Origin: JBLHGN01 sp047616325
GTDB lineage: Bacteria > Pseudomonadota > Gammaproteobacteria > Pseudomonadales > Cellvibrionaceae
DNA: 8,351 nt
Assembly (NCBI GenBank): GCA_047616325.1
Contig: JBLHGN010000156.1
Coordinates: forward strand, 1-8,351
Direction: 5' to 3'
The notes below the pieces were generated by a model that was given only the letters and a program-made list of their open reading frames with translations, was not told the origin of the DNA and made no database searches. Below, in pieces: positions 6,019 to 8,351 of this stretch (the first letter of the stretch is position 1; the number at the start of each line of letters is the position of its first letter). Position numbers and translations under genes: made by a program.

Positions 6019-7626
6019 ATGAAAAAGGTATCTGTGGCTAACTGGAACGAGCTCGTCGATAGAGCGCCCGCATACGCCCTGGTGGGCAATGTGGATTTGG
6101 TGGTCGCCCGTTATGGCGATAACGTTTCGGTATTTTATGGGCGATGTCTACATCGTGGCGCGTTAATGTCAGATGGACGCGTAGACGGCGATAATTTGAT
6201 CTGTGGTGTGCACGGCTGGGACTATAGAATTGATACCGGTGTTAGCGAATACAACAATAAAGAAGTACTGCCAAAGTTTTCCAGCTGGCTGGAAGACAAC
6301 AAAGTGTGGGTGGACGAAGACGAGATCAATGCTTGGGAGCAAGAGCATCCCCAGCCATACAATCGCGATAGTTATCATGGTTTATATCAGGACTACACCG
6401 GCACAGCAGACGAACCTCACGTAAAAATCATTCAAAAGTTGGCCGCTCAAGGCTTGTCAAAAATGGGCCACCACGGACCCATGGGCGCCATGGGTGTATC
6501 GCGCCTAGAACTGCCAAGTTGGGATGATATCCAATTTACGGTAGCTCAGTTACACAAAAGACCCTTATTAGATGATGCTGAAGTAGCCAGCGAATGTGTT
6601 ATTGGCCCGCGTGCTAAAAAACCACTTCGCCTAAAAATACCGCTATTTGTGTCGGATATGAGCTATGGCGCACTTTCCGAGGAGGCTAAATTGGCTTTGG
6701 CCAAGGGCGCAGAACTGTCCGGTACTGGCATTTGTTCAGGCGAAGGCGGTATGCTTCCTGAAGAACAGGAAGCCAATTCACGTTATTTTTACGAGCTGGC
6801 TTCGGCCCGTTTTGGATTTTCCTGGGATAAGGTTCAGCGTTGCCAGGCCTTCCATTTTAAAGGCGGGCAGGGGGCTAAAACCGGAACTGGCGGCCATTTA
6901 CCAGGAAGTAAAGTCTCCGAAAAAATTGCGTCAGTGCGGGGGCTTCAGGCCGGCCAGGCGGCGGTTTCCCCGTCCACCTTTCCCGAATGGACCGATATTA
7001 CTCAAATTCGCGATTTTGCCGATGAAGTGAAGGAAAAAACCGGCGGTATTCCCATAGGCTACAAACTGTCTGCCCAGCACATCGAAAAAGATATAGACGC
7101 CGCCATTGAAGTGGGTGTGGATTATATTATTCTCGACGGCCGCGGTGGTGGTACAGGCGCTGCGCCGCTTTTATTCCGCGATAACATATCTGTTCCCACC
7201 ATTCCAGCATTGGCTCGCGCGCGTCGTCATCTAGACTCTTCAGGTCATTCCGATATTTCTCTGGTGATCACCGGCGGTTTACGCGTGCCTGCAGATTTTG
7301 CCAAGGCGCTGGCCTTAGGTGCCGACGCTATTGCACTTTCAAATTCTGCACTTCAGGCCATTGGTTGTTTAGGCATGCGTGCCTGTAACTCCAACAATTG
7401 CCCTGTGGGTATCGCTACCCAGAAAGAGTCCCTGCGTTCACGGCTAATTGTGGACCAGTCGGCCACGCGTTTGGCTAACTTTTTTACGTCGTCGGTGGAA
7501 TTGATGACTGTATTAGCGCGAGCTTGCGGTCACAGTCACCTCAATCAATTTTGCTTGGATGATTTGACTACTTTCGACAAAAAAATGGCCGAACTCAGTG
7601 GTATTGATTTTGGTGGTATTCGTTAA
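6019..7626 (+). CDS. FMN-binding glutamate synthase-like protein with N-terminal Rieske domain
   Basis: This 535-residue cytoplasmic protein has two parts. Residues 1-100 form a Rieske [2Fe-2S] domain with C43-x-H45 and C62-x2-H65 as cluster ligands (CLH...CGVH). Residues from about 150 to 515 form the FMN barrel of glutamate synthase: SDMSYGALS (212-220), SGTGICSGEGGM (234-245), KGGQGAKTGTGG (281-292), the strand YKLSAQH (348-354), LDGRGGGTGAAP (372-383), the phosphate-binding TGGLRVPADFAKALALGADAI (418-438), and C450, C456, C461 in CLGMRACNSNNCPVGIATQ for a [3Fe-4S] cluster. The glutaminase domain and the C-terminal beta-helix of true GltB are absent, so it cannot take ammonia from glutamine by itself. 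Family members are annotated only as glutamate synthase-related; the reaction is not established. The Rieske domain probably feeds electrons to FMN. All ligands are present, so it should be active. Confidence 0.9.
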   Translation: MKKVSVANWNELVDRAPAYALVGNVDLVVARYGDNVSVFYGRCLHRGALMSDGRVDGDNLICGVHGWDYRIDTGVSEYNNKEVLPKFSSWLEDNKVWVDEDEINAWEQEHPQPYNRDSYHGLYQDYTGTADEPHVKIIQKLAAQGLSKMGHHGPMGAMGVSRLELPSWDDIQFTVAQLHKRPLLDDAEVASECVIGPRAKKPLRLKIPLFVSDMSYGALSEEAKLALAKGAELSGTGICSGEGGMLPEEQEANSRYFYELASARFGFSWDKVQRCQAFHFKGGQGAKTGTGGHLPGSKVSEKIASVRGLQAGQAAVSPSTFPEWTDITQIRDFADEVKEKTGGIPIGYKLSAQHIEKDIDAAIEVGVDYIILDGRGGGTGAAPLLFRDNISVPTIPALARARRHLDSSGHSDISLVITGGLRVPADFAKALALGADAIALSNSALQAIGCLGMRACNSNNCPVGIATQKESLRSRLIVDQSATRLANFFTSSVELMTVLARACGHSHLNQFCLDDLTTFDKKMAELSGIDFGGIR

Positions 7627-7718
7627 TTGCTGCCAGCTTATGTAACTGTACTAATTGCGTTGCAAAGAGGTACGGCCCAATATCGATAACTGTAAGTCAT
7701 TGATATTGATAACAAAAA

Positions 7719-7730
7719 AAATTGCAATTT
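7719..7730 (+). promoter_or_regulatory. 12-bp palindrome in the operon leader
   Basis: AAATTGCAATTT is a perfect inverted repeat about 70 bases upstream of the small membrane protein operon. It may be a regulator site, but it matches no operator I can name and could arise by chance in such A/T-rich DNA. Confidence 0.3.
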
Positions 7731-7739
7731 AATTTGCGA

Positions 7740-7774
7740 CATCCAGAAAAGCACAGGACGCGCGTTTCTGGATG
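7740..7774 (+). promoter_or_regulatory. 10-bp perfect inverted repeat before the operon
   Basis: CATCCAGAAA (7740-7749) is repeated inverted as TTTCTGGATG (7765-7774) around a 15-base loop. It ends 25 bases before the first start codon and 14 bases before its Shine-Dalgarno site. It could be an operator or an mRNA hairpin in the leader. It has no T run, so it does not act as a simple terminator for the upstream gene. Confidence 0.45.
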
Positions 7775-7799
7775 GAAATAAATATTTCGGAGAAACCGT

Positions 7800-8030
7800 G
7801 TGATCATATTTCAGATCGTCATGATTTATTTTTTATTGGGTTTTGTATTCGCCTTGGCGTTTGTGAGTAAGGGCTGCTCCACCATAGATAACGGTGCTAA
7901 TGGCGCCGGTATTGGTGTGCGCCTGATGATGATGCCTGCATCGATACTATTGTGGCCTCTACTTTTAAAAAAGTGGTTGAATGCGAATAAAGTAAAAGAC
8001 AAACAAGAATCGCAGGGGGAGAAAACATGA
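7800..8030 (+). CDS. Small two-span membrane protein, first gene of operon
   Basis: This 76-residue protein starts with GTG at 7800, supported by GGAGA at 7789-7793 (spacing 6). It has two hydrophobic segments, about residues 2-22 and 43-58, separated by a loop with C26 and the glycine-rich NGANGAGIGVRL, then a lysine-rich polar tail. It is probably an inner-membrane hairpin with the basic tail in the cytoplasm. I do not recognise a named family. Its stop overlaps the next start as ATGA, so it is translationally coupled to the second gene. The pattern of small membrane proteins ahead of a larger membrane redox protein suggests a subunit or assembly helper, but that is inference. Confidence 0.75.
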   Translation: MIIFQIVMIYFLLGFVFALAFVSKGCSTIDNGANGAGIGVRLMMMPASILLWPLLLKKWLNANKVKDKQESQGEKT

Positions 8031-8224
8031 AAAGACCTCACCGTATTATTCATCGTTGGCTTTGGTTGTGTTTATTTCCTGGTCTAGCGCTGGTGTGTTT
8101 TTTTGCCTACCAGCATCGTGGCGACAATGTTATGCCCGTTAATAATTCCCTTCCCGAGTTTGAAAACCAAAAAGTGCTTGATGCAGCAACGCGTGAGAGT
8201 ATCAATGGGGAGAATTTATTATGA
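8027..8224 (+). CDS. Small single-span membrane protein, second gene of operon
   Basis: This 65-residue protein has a basic N-terminus (MKRPHRIIHR), one hydrophobic span (residues about 11-28, WLWLCLFPGLALVCFFAY) and a polar C-terminal part with MPVNNSLPEF that should lie outside the inner membrane. It could be a signal anchor. The ATG at 8027 has a strong AGGGGGAG at 8014-8021 with a spacing of 5, and it overlaps the stop of the preceding gene. Its own TGA overlaps the ATG of the third gene (8221). No family is recognised. The conserved-looking PVNxSLP segment and the double coupling suggest that it works with both neighbours in a membrane complex. Confidence 0.7.
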   Translation: MKRPHRIIHRWLWLCLFPGLALVCFFAYQHRGDNVMPVNNSLPEFENQKVLDAATRESINGENLL

Positions 8225-8351
8225 GTCTCGGTTACGTACCCGTTCAATGGAACAAACGAAAAAAAGTATACGATATTGCACTGTGGGTGAGCATTGCCAC
8301 TTACATAGTACTATTTGTTGTTATCGGCTCGGCATTTCACAGTGGCGATGA
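8221..8351 (+). CDS. N-terminus of a membrane protein, possibly ferric-reductase-like with Rieske domain (partial)
   Basis: Only the first 43 codons are inside the window, and the frame stays open at its edge. The sequence MSLGYVPVQWNKRKKVYD is followed by a hydrophobic span (about residues 19-38, IALWVSIATYIVLFVVIGSA) and FHSGD. From memory, an N-terminus with VQWNRxKKxYD followed by a span fits large membrane proteins with a ferric-reductase-like heme core and a C-terminal Rieske domain, but the visible part is too short to be sure. The ATG overlaps the preceding stop (ATGA) and has GGGGAG at 8207-8212. If the identity is right, this gene and the Rieske-glutamate synthase-like enzyme upstream are both redox proteins of the same local cluster. 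Confidence 0.6.
   Translation, partial: MSLGYVPVQWNKRKKVYDIALWVSIATYIVLFVVIGSAFHSGD

Noticed and set aside
6665..7030. 121-codon plus-strand ORF inside the glutamate synthase-like gene
   Set aside because: It is an out-of-frame shadow; the overlapping frame carries all the family motifs.
7700..7713. FNR-like box (TTGAT-N4-ATAAC)
   Set aside because: The left half fits, but the right half matches only three of five bases of ATCAA.

Overview
The window looks like chromosomal DNA of a free-living or host-associated gammaproteobacterium, perhaps of the Cellvibrionales type. This is an impression from protein character (a YajD-like HNH protein, an MsbA-related exporter, a periplasmic START-domain protein, a Rieske-fused glutamate synthase-like enzyme), not a database result. 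There is no tRNA, rRNA or CRISPR array.

Left third (1-4085): a decaying region. An intact yajD-like HNH gene (80-457, +) is followed by a 1682-bp ISL3-family insertion sequence (542-2223) whose 25-bp terminal inverted repeats can be read directly. Its transposase gene (minus strand) is dead several times over: a nonsense codon, a 245-bp MITE-like insertion with its own inverted repeats and a perfect 9-bp target duplication, a one-base frameshift in a T run, and a frameshift at a pentanucleotide microsatellite. The IS abuts an ABC exporter gene (2224-3459, -) cut just after its Walker A motif. That gene also carries a frameshift from an 8-bp tandem duplication. Next comes the C-terminal part of a PhzF-family gene (3547-4085, -) that has lost its N-terminal half.

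Middle (4086-6018): a small PGPGW-like membrane protein gene (+) converges on a secreted START-domain lipid-binding protein gene (-). About 540 bp of AT-rich sequence with small hairpins and no convincing gene follows.

Right third (6019-8351, all +): a 535-residue enzyme joins an N-terminal Rieske [2Fe-2S] domain to the FMN/[3Fe-4S] domain of glutamate synthase. After a 173-bp gap holding a 12-bp palindrome and a 10-bp inverted repeat comes a tight operon: two small membrane proteins and the start of a third membrane protein, joined by two ATGA stop/start overlaps. The third protein, cut by the window end, resembles the N-terminus of membrane proteins with a ferric-reductase-like core and a Rieske domain. 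If so, two Rieske-related redox genes lie next to each other and may share electron flow, but that is inference.
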